Source: Salinibacterium sp. M195 (GTDB taxonomy: Bacteria > Actinomycetota > Actinomycetes > Actinomycetales > Microbacteriaceae). Taken from it: a stretch of 64,000 nt of DNA. The stretch's first letter is position 1; the number at the start of each line of letters is the position of its first letter. The translations under genes and the position numbers were made by a program. Shown piece after piece: positions 16,574 through 25,992 of this stretch. The DNA lies in assembly GCF_019443965.1 (NCBI RefSeq), contig NZ_CP040814.1:434001-498000 (forward strand), in the 5' to 3' direction. The notes beneath the pieces were generated by a model. The model had not been told where the DNA came from. It saw only the letters and a list, made by a program, of their open reading frames with translations, and ran no database searches.

Positions 16574-17842
16574 TCACAGTCGTTCGCTGTTCTTTCCTGA
16601 CAGCCTATTTTTCGTGTCCAGAATTGGCGTGACTGAGTCGCCGATCAACGCGAGGTCGAACTCATCATGATCTGTGATGAGAACCGCGACATCGGCTCCG
16701 GCGAGAGATTCGTGACTCAGTGCGGCTTTCTCGACGCCCTTAGGCCAACGAGCGTCCTCGACCCGCTCGTCGAACGCAACGAGTTCGGCGCCGTATTCGC
16801 GGAGGATCTCGATTATGCGCAACGATGGCGACTCACGGATATCGCCAGTGTTCTTCTTATAGGAGAGCCCTACGAGCGCGACGCGGGAGCCTCGCATCGA
16901 CTTCCCTTGGTTGTTGAGCATCACCATGAGTCGTTGCACGACATAGTCAGGCATGTGATCGTTTACGTCATTTGCCAACTCAACAAAGCGAAAGTTGACC
17001 CCGAGTTTTCTTCGCACTTGCCACGAAAGGTAGCTGGGGTCAACGGGAAGACAATGCCCACCGACGCCCGGGCCTGGGGTGAACTTCATGAACCCAAACG
17101 GCTTCGTGCTGGCCGCTTCGATGGATTCCCAGACATTGACACCGAGCTGATGTGCGTAGATCGCAAGCTCATTAACGAGAGCGATGTTCACGTGCCGGAA
17201 GGTGTTTTCCAGCAGCTTGGTGAGTTCAGCTTCCTTGGGCGTACTCACCGGAACCGTTTGATTCACCAGGTTGTCATAGAAGCCCTTCACGTGAACGAGG
17301 GATTCAGCGGTGATTCCAGAAACTACCTTGGGCGTCTCTACGAAGCCCCACACCTTGTTGCCTGGATCGATGCGTTCTGGGCTGTAGCCGACATGGAAGT
17401 CGACTCCGCCGACGAGTCCCGAGCCCTTTTCCAAGATCGGGACGAGCAGTTCTTCGGTCGTTCCCGGGTAGGTCGTCGATTCCAGAACCACAACACAGCC
17501 CAACTTGAGTAGGGGTGCGAGCGACGCGGCCGAACTTTCAATGAAGCTCAGGTCCGGCAGGCTCTCCCTCAGCGGCGTCGGCACAGTGATCACGGCAACG
17601 TCAAATGAGCCGATATCCGAATAGCTAGTCGTCGGAACATAGCTGCCCGAGTTCAGGGCAGAGGCAAGTTCTTCGTGCGAAATATCGTCGACGTAAGAGG
17701 TGCCAGCCTTGAGGCTCTCGATGCGGCTAACATCCAAATCAACACCGATAACGCGATACCCCTGCGCGACTGCTCTCATAGCCAAAGGCAAGCCCACATA
17801 CCCTTGCCCGACCACTACGACAGTCTGCTGCATTTTCGTCAT
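16574..17842 (-). CDS. UDP-sugar 6-dehydrogenase (UDP-ManNAc/GlcNAc dehydrogenase family)
   Basis: A 422-residue NAD-dependent nucleotide-sugar dehydrogenase, converting the C6 hydroxyl of a UDP-hexose to a carboxylate. The N-terminal Rossmann motif is VVVGQGYVGLPLA (8-20) and the catalytic cysteine is C264 in GPGVGGHCLPVDP. The C-terminal domain carries VALVGLSYKKNTGDIRESP. These features fit the WecC/WbpA/TviB branch more than UDP-glucose dehydrogenase, so the polymer probably contains a HexNAc uronic acid. It overlaps the ligase-like gene upstream by 4 nt. Confidence 0.88.
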   Translation of the reverse strand: MTKMQQTVVVVGQGYVGLPLAMRAVAQGYRVIGVDLDVSRIESLKAGTSYVDDISHEELASALNSGSYVPTTSYSDIGSFDVAVITVPTPLRESLPDLSFIESSAASLAPLLKLGCVVVLESTTYPGTTEELLVPILEKGSGLVGGVDFHVGYSPERIDPGNKVWGFVETPKVVSGITAESLVHVKGFYDNLVNQTVPVSTPKEAELTKLLENTFRHVNIALVNELAIYAHQLGVNVWESIEAASTKPFGFMKFTPGPGVGGHCLPVDPSYLSWQVRRKLGVNFRFVELANDVNDHMPDYVVQRLMVMLNNQGKSMRGSRVALVGLSYKKNTGDIRESPSLRIIEILREYGAELVAFDERVEDARWPKGVEKAALSHESLAGADVAVLITDHDEFDLALIGDSVTPILDTKNRLSGKNSERL

Positions 17843-19149
17843 GCGACGACGCTACCACTCTCAGACTGAGCGGACTGGCGCGCGGCAGTGGGAAGCGTGA
17901 AGACCAATACCTTGCCGAGTTTTGACTCCGGGGTCAGCGCCAGCGATTGGGCTGCGACCGCCGTGAGCACGGCCAGGATGAACCATCCCTGGGGCTGGGT
18001 CTCACTAATCTCACTGATTCCGCGCGCGACGAGAACGACGCCAGCCAAGAGCATCCAGATTCCCGTCGACGGGTCGTGTTGGAGCATGCGGGTTCCGCGC
18101 CAGAAGATGAAGACGTACACCAACAGCACAAGAAGAAGACCGATGAGTCCCGTCGTAATAATCCAGTTGAGCATCTCGTTATGGGCGTGATAGATAACTA
18201 CGCCACCCAAACGACTGGCTACCTTCATGCTCGGAAACCCTTCGGGCGGCCACGACGACGACCAGCCGTAGCCGATAAGTGGGCTTTGCGCCGCAACGCC
18301 GAGCAACGTGTCCCAGATCTGGGCGCGACCGTTCAACGATGCGCTCTTTCCGAGAAGAGCTAAGACAGTGGCAAAGTTGGTCGCCGCGACAACAATCGCG
18401 CCAAGCGCGACCGCCCCAAAGGCCCAACCCCAGCGGCGGTTTTTCCTCATGAGCACGATAGCTACGCCCGTGAAAAGTACCGCAATTAGGACCAGCAGCG
18501 ACGTGCGAGACAGCGTCGCGTAGATCGCAACGCACAGCGCCGCCGAAAGGAGAAACTTTCCTGCGAGACCCCTTCTCGAGCGGACCGTCAGCGCTAATGC
18601 GGCCGGCAAGCTTTGGAGGAGTGCGTAGGCGAGCCCGTTGCGATTGCCATAGGGACCGATAAGTGCACCGACGTGATTGAACGCACTCTCGGGGCTGAGA
18701 ATCATGACCGCCACTGTCCACAGGAGGATCACCGCTCCGCTCAGTGCTACTCCCGTAATGATCGTCGGGAGGGGCGAGGAATGGACCAGAATGATCGCGG
18801 CCATCGCTAGCGCGAAAAAGGTGACAACGTCTCTCACCGTTTGTGCAGAACTCACACTCCACAGGCTGGATAAAGCCATAAACGCCAGCAGTGCAAACAG
18901 CAGCGCAGGCAGCACCAGAACTTTCGGCGGGCGTGAGGAAAATACGGCAAGAACCAGAGTTGTGGTGAGAAGCCCGAGTGAAAGCTCTAGGTTGTTCATG
19001 CGCCCGTCGACAGCGAGAGGCGGCACAAGGATCACACAGGCAACGGCAACGACCAGGATGGTCGCGGCATTGTGTAGGTCGCGTTGCCTCAGATTCACGG
19101 GAAACCAATCTCTTCTTGCGATGCTAACGAGTTGCCCTCCAGCAACCAC
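17839..19149 (-). CDS. O-antigen ligase/polymerase family membrane protein (second copy)
   Basis: A 436-residue protein with about eleven hydrophobic segments and the Wzy_C (O-antigen ligase) signature. SLNGRAQIWDTLLGVAAQSP is followed by LIGYGW, and then YHAHNEMLNWIITTG with the conserved His and Glu. This signature is stronger than in the Wzy-like protein at 6455. It could be the repeat-unit polymerase or the enzyme that attaches polymer to a cell-wall acceptor. It is translationally linked to the UDP-sugar dehydrogenase (ATGA overlap). Confidence 0.78.
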   Translation of the reverse strand: MVAGGQLVSIARRDWFPVNLRQRDLHNAATILVVAVACVILVPPLAVDGRMNNLELSLGLLTTTLVLAVFSSRPPKVLVLPALLFALLAFMALSSLWSVSSAQTVRDVVTFFALAMAAIILVHSSPLPTIITGVALSGAVILLWTVAVMILSPESAFNHVGALIGPYGNRNGLAYALLQSLPAALALTVRSRRGLAGKFLLSAALCVAIYATLSRTSLLVLIAVLFTGVAIVLMRKNRRWGWAFGAVALGAIVVAATNFATVLALLGKSASLNGRAQIWDTLLGVAAQSPLIGYGWSSSWPPEGFPSMKVASRLGGVVIYHAHNEMLNWIITTGLIGLLLVLLVYVFIFWRGTRMLQHDPSTGIWMLLAGVVLVARGISEISETQPQGWFILAVLTAVAAQSLALTPESKLGKVLVFTLPTAARQSAQSESGSVVA

Positions 19150-19254
19150 CCTCGAATTCTAAGCTCTGCGACGGGACTACCAAGCCGCAGTGGATCGTCG
19201 AGGTCAGCAGAGCCACGCCAGCGAAAATCACACGCGACCCGCGCTCGGGCTCGC

Positions 19255-20619
19255 TCACCGCCGGGAAGTCGCTCTCGAAGTTAGAGCGCGTACCTTGCGC
19301 ACCGGCGCCAGCAACGCCGACCCCAGCCGCCAGGACATAGTCGTCGTTATGCTGACTCTGGCGTTGTCAATCTCGGTTTCATTCAACGCGAGCAACTCGG
19401 GTGATTCGAAGAGTACTCCGAGCGAGCGAGGCATCCAGACGTCTTTTTCCATGGCCCCGACGAGCGCCCTGATCTCACTCACTGTTTTCTCTACCGGGTG
19501 CATTTCATGGATAACAGAAGCCTGTTCCAGAGCCGCCTTTCCCATTGCGCGCCGCGCGTCCGTGTCGTCAGCTAGCCGACGAAGCGCCTCCGCGAGCGCC
19601 TCCGCACTGCCCGGCTCGATCACATAGCCGTCGACCCCGTCACGGACCAGGCTGCGTGCAATGCCGGTGCGAGTAACCACTACGGGAAGGCCCAAAGCCA
19701 TGTATTCGAGCGACACCCGCCCAAAGGACTCGTTGAACGACAGTGACAGTCCTACGTCCGCACCGCGAACAGCAGGGAACGGGTTGCTGAGGTCACCGAG
19801 AAACTCAACTTGGTCCGCAACCCCCAATCTCTTGAGCCGATCGCGGAACGCCTTCTCGTAGCCGCCGGAGAAAATGCCAATAATGCGGGCTCGAACATCG
19901 CGGCCTTCTGCTCGCAAAATGGCAAGCGCTTCGATCAGGACCATCTGACCTTTCGGCTCCGCGATTCGACCCGCAATCACCACGGTTAGGCCGGAGCCCT
20001 CAGCTTGCGGCACTAGAGCAGATTCGCCGGCCAATTCGCGCACTCGTTGCGGGGCAAGGGAGGGATGAATCACCCGAAGGCGCTCTCGGGGTATCCACTC
20101 CGAGAGATGTTCGAGGAGCTCTGCTGAGTTCGCGACAACTAAGTCAGACAGCATCCCGATGTCAGTGAACGTGTCCTCCCGGCCCAGACGAAAGGAAAGC
20201 CCGTGCTCCAGCGAGCCATATTCGTGTGCGAACCAGATATGTGGCACTTGTTCGGCTTTCGCCGCAATTGCCGCCCACGGCGCAACGATGGTGTTGGTAA
20301 CGACGAGATCGGCGTCGAACTCGCGAATGATGTGTCTCGTCGCGGCAATGGCAGAAACCGCGCGGAGGTTCTCGGTGAACGACAATGGCGCCTGAGCGTC
20401 AGGAAACTCGCCTACTAAGGGATCGAAATCAACGGTCCGAAAATCTATACCCCGCCGCTCCATCTCAGGCCGCAGATTGCCTTCGGGATGCGGTGCGATC
20501 ACGAGGAAGAGCGCGTTCGAATCGAGCACTCTCCACTCATCGAGTAGTTCGACGAGCGCAAGTTCCGCTCCCCCGAAATTGAAGGGTGCAGAGCTATGGG
20601 ATTGAACGACGATACGCAC
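19255..20619 (-). CDS. GT4 glycosyltransferase
   Basis: A 454-residue GT-B enzyme. The N-terminal half begins MRIVVQSHSSAPFNFGGAEL, a typical acceptor-domain loop. The C-terminal half has VVIAGRIAEPKGQ and NESFGRVSLEYMALG, the E-x7-E donor motif. The last 60 residues end in a SWRLGSALLAPVRKVRAL tail resembling the SWR-x-x-x-P-x-R tails of two other transferases in the locus. It is divergent from the GT2 gene at 20747 and about 100 nt from the ligase-like gene on the same strand. Confidence 0.82.
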   Translation of the reverse strand: MRIVVQSHSSAPFNFGGAELALVELLDEWRVLDSNALFLVIAPHPEGNLRPEMERRGIDFRTVDFDPLVGEFPDAQAPLSFTENLRAVSAIAATRHIIREFDADLVVTNTIVAPWAAIAAKAEQVPHIWFAHEYGSLEHGLSFRLGREDTFTDIGMLSDLVVANSAELLEHLSEWIPRERLRVIHPSLAPQRVRELAGESALVPQAEGSGLTVVIAGRIAEPKGQMVLIEALAILRAEGRDVRARIIGIFSGGYEKAFRDRLKRLGVADQVEFLGDLSNPFPAVRGADVGLSLSFNESFGRVSLEYMALGLPVVVTRTGIARSLVRDGVDGYVIEPGSAEALAEALRRLADDTDARRAMGKAALEQASVIHEMHPVEKTVSEIRALVGAMEKDVWMPRSLGVLFESPELLALNETEIDNARVSITTTMSWRLGSALLAPVRKVRALTSRATSRR

Positions 20620-20643
20620 ATTCTTAGACTACGGGACGGTCGT

Positions 20644-20680
20644 TGCGCTGTGCGCTGTGCCGCTGTGCCGCTGTGCCGCT
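20644..20680. repeat. Short tandem repeat in a divergent intergenic region
   Basis: Two copies of TGCGCTG are followed by two of TGCCGCTG and a partial third, without interruption. It lies between the start of the leftward GT4 gene and the promoter of the rightward GT2 gene. No function is evident. Confidence 0.7.
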
Positions 20681-20710
20681 TAGCGGGTCGTGGGGTCTCG
20701 GAGTTCGCCC

Positions 20711-20740
20711 TTCAGCTAGCGAGCACGTCACTGGTAGAAT
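20711..20740 (+). promoter_or_regulatory. Candidate promoter giving a leaderless mRNA for the GT2 gene
   Basis: A -10 hexamer TAGAAT (20735-20740) lies 6 nt before the GTG start at 20747, with a weak -35 TTCAGC at 20711-20716 and 18 nt between. A start site about 7 nt after the -10 would coincide with the GTG, so the message would lack a 5' UTR. No ribosome-binding site is visible. Confidence 0.45.
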
Positions 20741-20746
20741 CTGGCT

Positions 20747-21661
20747 GTGGCGACTACCGAGGGCAACGGAGCATCACGCTCGCTCACTATTCAGTCGGTG
20801 GTTTACCTGAATGAGATTCTCGAGCTCGAGCGTGCGGCGAATGCTGCGCGCGTATCCGCGTCGGCCGCAGTTCGTTCTGGCGTCATAACGTCATGGAAGT
20901 ATGTGGTCGGAGATTGCTCCCCTTCACCACTCTTCAATTCAGACGACATACGTCGCTATGAGCAATTGGCGTCGCAGGCGGGCGGAGAATTCGTCTACGA
21001 GTATTTCGACGAGAATCTGGGCCACGGCGGCGGACACAATCGTCTCGCAGCCCAGGGTACAAGTGACCTTCTGCTCTTTCTCAACCCGGACGGCATTCTG
21101 GGCCCCCACGCGGTGTCAGTGCTCGCTCAATGCGTAACCGACGATGTCGGTGCCGCTGACGCGCGGCAGCTCCCCATCGAGCACCCGAAAGAGTTCGACG
21201 CAGGTTCAGGAGACACGAGTTGGGCATCCGGTGCCTGCCTCATGACGCAGACCAGCGTGTTTTCGCAGAGCGGAGGCTTCGACAGTGAAACATTCTTCCT
21301 CTATGGCGACGATGTCGATTATTCATGGCGCGTCAAGCTCGCTGGCTACCGAGTCGTGCATTGCCCGGCCGCACGTCTGTTTCACGACAAAAGGTTGAGC
21401 GTTACTTCTGATGTGACAGCTACCGAAGTCGAGCGCAGATACTCCGCAGAAGCATCACTCTTTCTTGCCGACAAGTTTTCACGTCCCGACCTTGTCGCGT
21501 CACTCTCACGATCCTTCATGCGACAGGGAGACTCACATTCTCGTGCCGCTGTAGCGCTCTTGGAATCCCGCCGCGCCTCTAATAGCCTCGCGACACCGCT
21601 CGACCGGCAGCACGATGTTGGCCAGTTCGTCAACGGTAACTACGCGCTGCACCGATACTGA
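20747..21661 (+). CDS. GT2 glycosyltransferase (rhamnosyltransferase-like)
   Basis: A 304-residue GT-A enzyme. The acidic donor motif is LNPDG at 112-116, and the acceptor/catalytic region is FLYGDDVDYSWRVKLAGY starting at 184, both typical of WbbL-like rhamnosyltransferases. The opening SVVYLNE resembles the first part of the 553-residue protein encoded at 3580-5241, which appears to be its decayed, fused relative. GTG start chosen because the frame opens immediately after a TAGAAT box. RmlA and RmlC are encoded nearby, so a dTDP-rhamnose donor is plausible. Confidence 0.78.
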   Translation: MATTEGNGASRSLTIQSVVYLNEILELERAANAARVSASAAVRSGVITSWKYVVGDCSPSPLFNSDDIRRYEQLASQAGGEFVYEYFDENLGHGGGHNRLAAQGTSDLLLFLNPDGILGPHAVSVLAQCVTDDVGAADARQLPIEHPKEFDAGSGDTSWASGACLMTQTSVFSQSGGFDSETFFLYGDDVDYSWRVKLAGYRVVHCPAARLFHDKRLSVTSDVTATEVERRYSAEASLFLADKFSRPDLVASLSRSFMRQGDSHSRAAVALLESRRASNSLATPLDRQHDVGQFVNGNYALHRY

Positions 21662-21677
21662 GCGGAAAACGACCCTA

Positions 21678-22760
21678 ATGCCTCCAGAACATCCCCCCGC
21701 ACCAACGCTGCTCAGCCTGTTTGACATGTTCCTCGACCGGGATGCAGCAGACCCTGCCTTCACCGATCATCTTCGTGCTGCCCGCGATCAGCTGCAAGTC
21801 TCGCTTTTGGGAGAGACGTCAGACCCCTTCCTCTCCGTTGTCCTGACGACGAACGGCGGCCGCCTGGAAGTTCTCAGTGACGCACTACTCTGCTTGGCAG
21901 CGCAGACGGCGCGAGACTTTGAGGTCATTGTCGTCGCGCGCGATTCCGTTGACGACAATCGAGCGCAGATTTCGGCGCTGGTCGATGATTATCGTCCTCT
22001 TCTTCCCAATGCCCGCGTGGTCGATGTAACCGGAGCTTCTCGCGCACTTTCGCTCAATGCCGGAGTGCAAAAAGCACAGGGCCGTTATCTTGCGTTCGTT
22101 GACGACAGCGATCTCCTGTTTGCCCATTGGGTCGAAACTTTTCATAACGAAGCGCAGTCTCATTCGGGCCGTCTTGTTCGCGCGGTAGCGGGAACGCAAG
22201 ACATCTCCTCAGAGCGTTGGGCAGATGGTCGCGATGGTTTCCGGGCGCTCACATGGTCGAAAGCCGCCATGGCTGCGGATCAGGGTCCCGTGCACGACGT
22301 TGTGTCGAACCTTTCGCCACTGACAAGCATCGCGTTCCCGAGCGCCTTGTTCACGACACTAGGCTTCCGCTTCGACGAGACTCTGACGACCGGCGAAGGC
22401 CGGGAAATCATCGCACGCGGCGCATCAATACTCGGCATAGTCTCGGCTTTAGAGTTCACTTCGATCCACCGTCGATGGGCCCATGACGCGTCCGCGAGCG
22501 ACGAACAAGCTCGCACGCAACAGCAAACGGCGGGGCAACAACTCGTGGCCCGCCTAGACGCCGAGCCGACGTTGCTGCCCGCAGGCGCTGTCTCACATCT
22601 TCGGTCCCTCGTCACGGACAAGAATGCGTCGATAGCTCTGCGCCACGTTCTCGCCAGTAAGTCCTGGAGGTTCTTTGGCCCTCTGCGCGCGGTCGTATCG
22701 AACGCCAGCAATCTACGTGCACGAGCGCTAGCTCGAGTCCGTCGCCGGCGTTCGAGCTGA
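21678..22760 (+). CDS. GT2 glycosyltransferase, paralogue of the C-terminal half of the 553-residue protein
   Basis: A 360-residue GT-A enzyme with FLSVVLTTNGGR at 51-62 and the acidic motif VDDSD at 141-145. The tail SWRFFGPLRAVV resembles that of the fused protein encoded at 3580-5241. Side by side, the two share DALLCLAAQT/DALVCLAGQT, LLFAHWVETF/LVFAHWIAAF and SIHRRW/SIYRRW, so they are clearly paralogous. Start at ATG 21678, 16 nt after the preceding stop; the upstream in-frame start at 21615 would overlap the previous gene by 47 nt. Convergent with rmlA. Confidence 0.75.
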   Translation: MPPEHPPAPTLLSLFDMFLDRDAADPAFTDHLRAARDQLQVSLLGETSDPFLSVVLTTNGGRLEVLSDALLCLAAQTARDFEVIVVARDSVDDNRAQISALVDDYRPLLPNARVVDVTGASRALSLNAGVQKAQGRYLAFVDDSDLLFAHWVETFHNEAQSHSGRLVRAVAGTQDISSERWADGRDGFRALTWSKAAMAADQGPVHDVVSNLSPLTSIAFPSALFTTLGFRFDETLTTGEGREIIARGASILGIVSALEFTSIHRRWAHDASASDEQARTQQQTAGQQLVARLDAEPTLLPAGAVSHLRSLVTDKNASIALRHVLASKSWRFFGPLRAVVSNASNLRARALARVRRRRSS

Positions 22761-22815
22761 CTCAGCATCAGCGACCGCGGAAGCCTTGAGCCAAGACGCC
22801 AACCGGAGTTTGCTC

Positions 22816-23691
22816 TTAGCCGTGGATCGTGTTCTCTAAGAGTCCAGTGAGGTAAACCCCATACCCACTCTTGGCAAGCGGGGCAGCGAGGGCGGCAAGC
22901 TGGTCATCGTCAATCCAGCCGGCCCGCCACGCGATCTCCTCGATACACCCAACTTTGAATCCCTGACGGTCTTCAATGACGCGAACATACTCGGATGCTT
23001 GCATCATCGACTCGAACGTTCCGGTGTCTAGCCAAGCAACACCACGATCGAGCACTTGTACCTGCAAATTGCCTGCGTCGAGATAAAGCTCGTTCAACGT
23101 AGTAATTTCCAGTTCACCACGATCACTCGGCTGGATGGTTTTGGCAAGCTCGATCACAGAATTATCGTAGAAGTACAACCCCGGCACCGCATAGTTGCTC
23201 TTGGGTTGCTCAGGCTTCTCTTCGATCGAGAGCGCCTTCATATTCTTGTCGAAGTCGACGACACCATAGGAGCGCGGATTCGAGACGTGATAGGCAAAAA
23301 TCAATCCGCCAGCGAGGTCGCCGTTCGCACGAAGTGAGGTACCAAGACCGGCGCCGTGGAAAATGTTATCCCCCAGCACGAGTGCGACTGATTCATCTCC
23401 GATGAACTCTTCGCCGATGATGAATGCCTGCGCGAGACCGTCCGGCGTCGGCTGCACCGCATACTCAATGCTAATCCCGAGATCGCTTCCGTCACCGAGC
23501 AGAGCTCGAAACTGATCATTGTATTCGGGGGTGGTAATGACGAGAATCTCTTTGATTCCCGCCATCATCAGTGTCGACAAGGGGTAGTAGATCATTGGCT
23601 TGTCATAGATCGGCATCAACTGTTTAGAGATGCCTCTTGTGATTGGCCAGAGTCGTGAGCCGGATCCACCGGCCAGAATAATGCCGCGCAT
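22816..23691 (-). CDS. rmlA: Glucose-1-phosphate thymidylyltransferase
   Basis: A 291-residue nucleotidyltransferase that makes dTDP-glucose, the first step of dTDP-L-rhamnose synthesis. It opens with [31 protein letters not shown], the pyrophosphorylase signature with the catalytic GxG-x-R and KQ-x-x-P elements, and contains [10 protein letters not shown]. Length is normal for RmlA. It lies 2 nt after rmlC in the same orientation. rmlB and rmlD are not in the window. Confidence 0.95.
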   Translation of the reverse strand: MRGIILAGGSGSRLWPITRGISKQLMPIYDKPMIYYPLSTLMMAGIKEILVITTPEYNDQFRALLGDGSDLGISIEYAVQPTPDGLAQAFIIGEEFIGDESVALVLGDNIFHGAGLGTSLRANGDLAGGLIFAYHVSNPRSYGVVDFDKNMKALSIEEKPEQPKSNYAVPGLYFYDNSVIELAKTIQPSDRGELEITTLNELYLDAGNLQVQVLDRGVAWLDTGTFESMMQASEYVRVIEDRQGFKVGCIEEIAWRAGWIDDDQLAALAAPLAKSGYGVYLTGLLENTIHG

Positions 23692-23693
23692 TG

Positions 23694-24317
23694 CTAGCTT
23701 CCCGTCTTCGCGTTAAGCGATTCGTAGTAGGTTCTCGCGCCATCCCAGGTCGGGAGCAGACCGGCATCCCGCGCTTCTGCGAGCGTGGGCGCCTCCACGT
23801 CTTTCGGCGACAACAACAGTTCGCCAGCCTCGGGAGGGAACACAAGCCCTACTTCTGGGTCGAGCGGATTGATCCCATGTTCGGCTGAGGCGTTATACGT
23901 GTCAGAAACCAAGTAGCTCACTGTCGCGTCATCGGTGAGAGCAACGAAAGCGTGACCAAGGCCCTCCGCTAGGTAGATCGCCTTGCGGTCGACCGTGTCG
24001 AGCCGCACTGAGTCCCACTTGCCAAACGTTGGCGAGCCCACGCGAATATCGATGACGTAGTCGATAACGGCACCATGGGTGACCGTTACGTACTTTGCCT
24101 GCCCCGGCGGAATATCGGCGAAATGGATGCCTCGAACCACGCCCTTCTTCGACACCGACGTGTTCGCTTGCCGGAGGTTCAGCGGGTGGCCCGCCGCCTC
24201 TTCAAGCTTGTCGAAGCGGTACCACTCAAGGAAAACGCCGCGGTCATCAGCTCGCTGGATGGGGGTGATCTCAAAAGAGTCAGGGACCGATAATTCGCGA
24301 ATTTGCACGAAAACCAT
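23694..24317 (-). CDS. rmlC: dTDP-4-dehydrorhamnose 3,5-epimerase
   Basis: A 207-residue cupin-fold epimerase converting dTDP-4-keto-6-deoxyglucose to the L-rhamno intermediate. The motifs [29 protein letters not shown] (catalytic His) and [13 protein letters not shown] (metal/acid-base region) are all present. The C-terminal extension after about residue 170 is modest. An in-frame GTG 9 nt downstream of the ATG is an alternative start. It forms a pair with rmlA. Confidence 0.93.
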   Translation of the reverse strand: MVFVQIRELSVPDSFEITPIQRADDRGVFLEWYRFDKLEEAAGHPLNLRQANTSVSKKGVVRGIHFADIPPGQAKYVTVTHGAVIDYVIDIRVGSPTFGKWDSVRLDTVDRKAIYLAEGLGHAFVALTDDATVSYLVSDTYNASAEHGINPLDPEVGLVFPPEAGELLLSPKDVEAPTLAEARDAGLLPTWDGARTYYESLNAKTGS

Positions 24318-24403
24318 ACTAGCGTGCGGCCTCCACCGGCCAATGCAGAGCCGTTTTTGCGTCCGTGCGGCTAGCTCCGATTTCGGGTGGCCGCGAAAAA
24401 CGA

Positions 24404-25147
24404 TTAGTCGTCGAGGCCAGTCAGCGAGTTTTGATACGCGGCAATCGTCGTGTCTGCTGGCCCGACCACCTGCAGTTCACCCTTATTGAGCCACGCCGCC
24501 TGATCGCACATCTGTTGCACGACAGTCGTGTCATGACTGACAAGGATGACCGTTCTGCCGTCAACCTTGAAATCTCGGAACTTTTGGAGACACTTGGCTT
24601 GGAACTCCGCATCGCCGACCGCCAGCACTTCGTCGACCACAAGAATGTCGGGGTTTACGTTGATCGCGATAGCGAACCCCAGTCGAACGAACATTCCTGA
24701 GGAGTAGTTCTTCACTGGCTGGTCGATAAATTCTTCCACGCCCGAGAAATCCACAATCTCGTCGAATTTCGCGGTGATTTGCTTCTTCGTCATTCCGAGG
24801 ATGGAGCCATTGAGGAAGATGTTCTCGCGACCAGAAAGCTCGTGATGAAATCCAGATCCGACTTCGAGCATCGCCGCCATTTTGCCGTTATGAGTGATGC
24901 TTCCCTCATTGGGGTAATAGATGTTCGCGAGGCATTTGAGCAAAGTGGATTTGCCCGAACCGTTACTGCCGATGAGGCCAAAAGTAGAGCCTGCTGGCAC
25001 GTCGAAACTGACGTCCTTGAGGGCCCAGAAACCCTCGTGCACCGAACGACGCCCACGCATGATCGTCGACTTCAGTGTCTGGTTGCGCTCGTGGTAGAGA
25101 CGGAAGCTTTTGCTCACCTTGTCTACATGTACCGCAATCTCGCTCAC
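24404..25147 (-). CDS. Polysaccharide ABC exporter, ATP-binding subunit (Wzt/TagH type)
   Basis: A 247-residue ATPase. Walker A is GSNGSGKST, the signature is YSSGMFVRLGFA (a divergent LSGGQ, usual in polysaccharide exporters), Walker B is ILVVDEVLAVGD, and the H-loop is VSHD. It lacks the C-terminal carbohydrate-binding domain of long Wzt proteins, so recognition of a chain-terminating group is unlikely. I place the start at GTG 25147, which overlaps the permease stop as GTGA; the frame upstream of it has no family similarity. It should power export of a lipid-linked glycan across the membrane. Confidence 0.9.
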   Translation of the reverse strand: MSEIAVHVDKVSKSFRLYHERNQTLKSTIMRGRRSVHEGFWALKDVSFDVPAGSTFGLIGSNGSGKSTLLKCLANIYYPNEGSITHNGKMAAMLEVGSGFHHELSGRENIFLNGSILGMTKKQITAKFDEIVDFSGVEEFIDQPVKNYSSGMFVRLGFAIAINVNPDILVVDEVLAVGDAEFQAKCLQKFRDFKVDGRTVILVSHDTTVVQQMCDQAAWLNKGELQVVGPADTTIAAYQNSLTGLDD

Positions 25148-25992
25148 AGGGTCTCCGCCAGATTTCTTTCGTTGCGTCGGAACACGATGACACCGACTAT
25201 AAAAATGCCGACTGCCCACGCAAGGCAGATCAGCCACGTAATCACATCGGGCCAGCGGTTGTCATACAGCAGGTTCCGGAACAGATCGAGAAAATGCACC
25301 ATCGGATTTAGGCCGTAAATATCCGTGAGCTGAATGGGCGTTCCGAATAGCCCTCCTAGTTGCTTCGATACATCCGCGACCATCGAACTGGGGTAGATCA
25401 CTGGGCTGAGGTACAACCACATCTGCAGCAGGATCGTGACAAACCATTGAGTGTCCCGGAAGTAGACATTCGCAACGGAAAGCATGAGGGCCAAGCCAGC
25501 ACCGAACACGGCAAGAAGCAGCATCGCTACAAGCACGAGCGGAATCCACTGCAACATGATGCTGCCCATAACCCCAACAGCGATTGTCAGAGCAAGAACG
25601 AGCACCCCCATCTCGAACATCCAGTTATAGCCAGCTGACCCCACCAAAGACAGGGGCAGGACAATTCGGTTAAAAGACACCTTCTGAATGAGCACAGCAT
25701 TCTCGACCAGGGAGCCAACGCCCTTCGTAATTACTGTCGAAAGAAAGGTAAACGGCAGCAACCCGCACAGTAGCCACAGGGCAAAGTTGTTCAACCCACT
25801 GGGGTCACCGACGTCGGGTTTGATGCGGAAAACCAGCGAGAACACGAACGTATAGATGAGCATGAGCGCGAGCGGATTCGCCAGCGACCACAGTTGCCCG
25901 AAGACGGTGCGCTTGTACTTGCCCCGGATTTCACGCAACGTGAGGTTAGAGAGAAGCTCTCTGGAACTCAGTAGTTCCTTAAAAAATCGCAT
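25144..25992 (-). CDS. Polysaccharide ABC exporter, membrane subunit (Wzm/TagG type)
   Basis: A 282-residue ABC-2 permease with six hydrophobic segments. The N-terminal amphipathic stretch LREIRGKYKRTVFGQLWSL is typical of Wzm/TagG proteins, as is the C-terminal PMVHFLDLFRNLLY followed by the last helix. Start taken at the ATG at 25992 (MRFFKELL); an in-frame ATG 27 nt upstream is possible. It overlaps the ATPase gene by 4 nt. It is the first gene of a leftward run followed by wzt, rmlC and rmlA. Confidence 0.88.
   Translation of the reverse strand: MRFFKELLSSRELLSNLTLREIRGKYKRTVFGQLWSLANPLALMLIYTFVFSLVFRIKPDVGDPSGLNNFALWLLCGLLPFTFLSTVITKGVGSLVENAVLIQKVSFNRIVLPLSLVGSAGYNWMFEMGVLVLALTIAVGVMGSIMLQWIPLVLVAMLLLAVFGAGLALMLSVANVYFRDTQWFVTILLQMWLYLSPVIYPSSMVADVSKQLGGLFGTPIQLTDIYGLNPMVHFLDLFRNLLYDNRWPDVITWLICLAWAVGIFIVGVIVFRRNERNLAETL

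Noticed and set aside
16667..17512. 281-codon frame antisense to the UDP-sugar dehydrogenase
   Set aside because: The minus strand encodes the complete dehydrogenase with catalytic residues.
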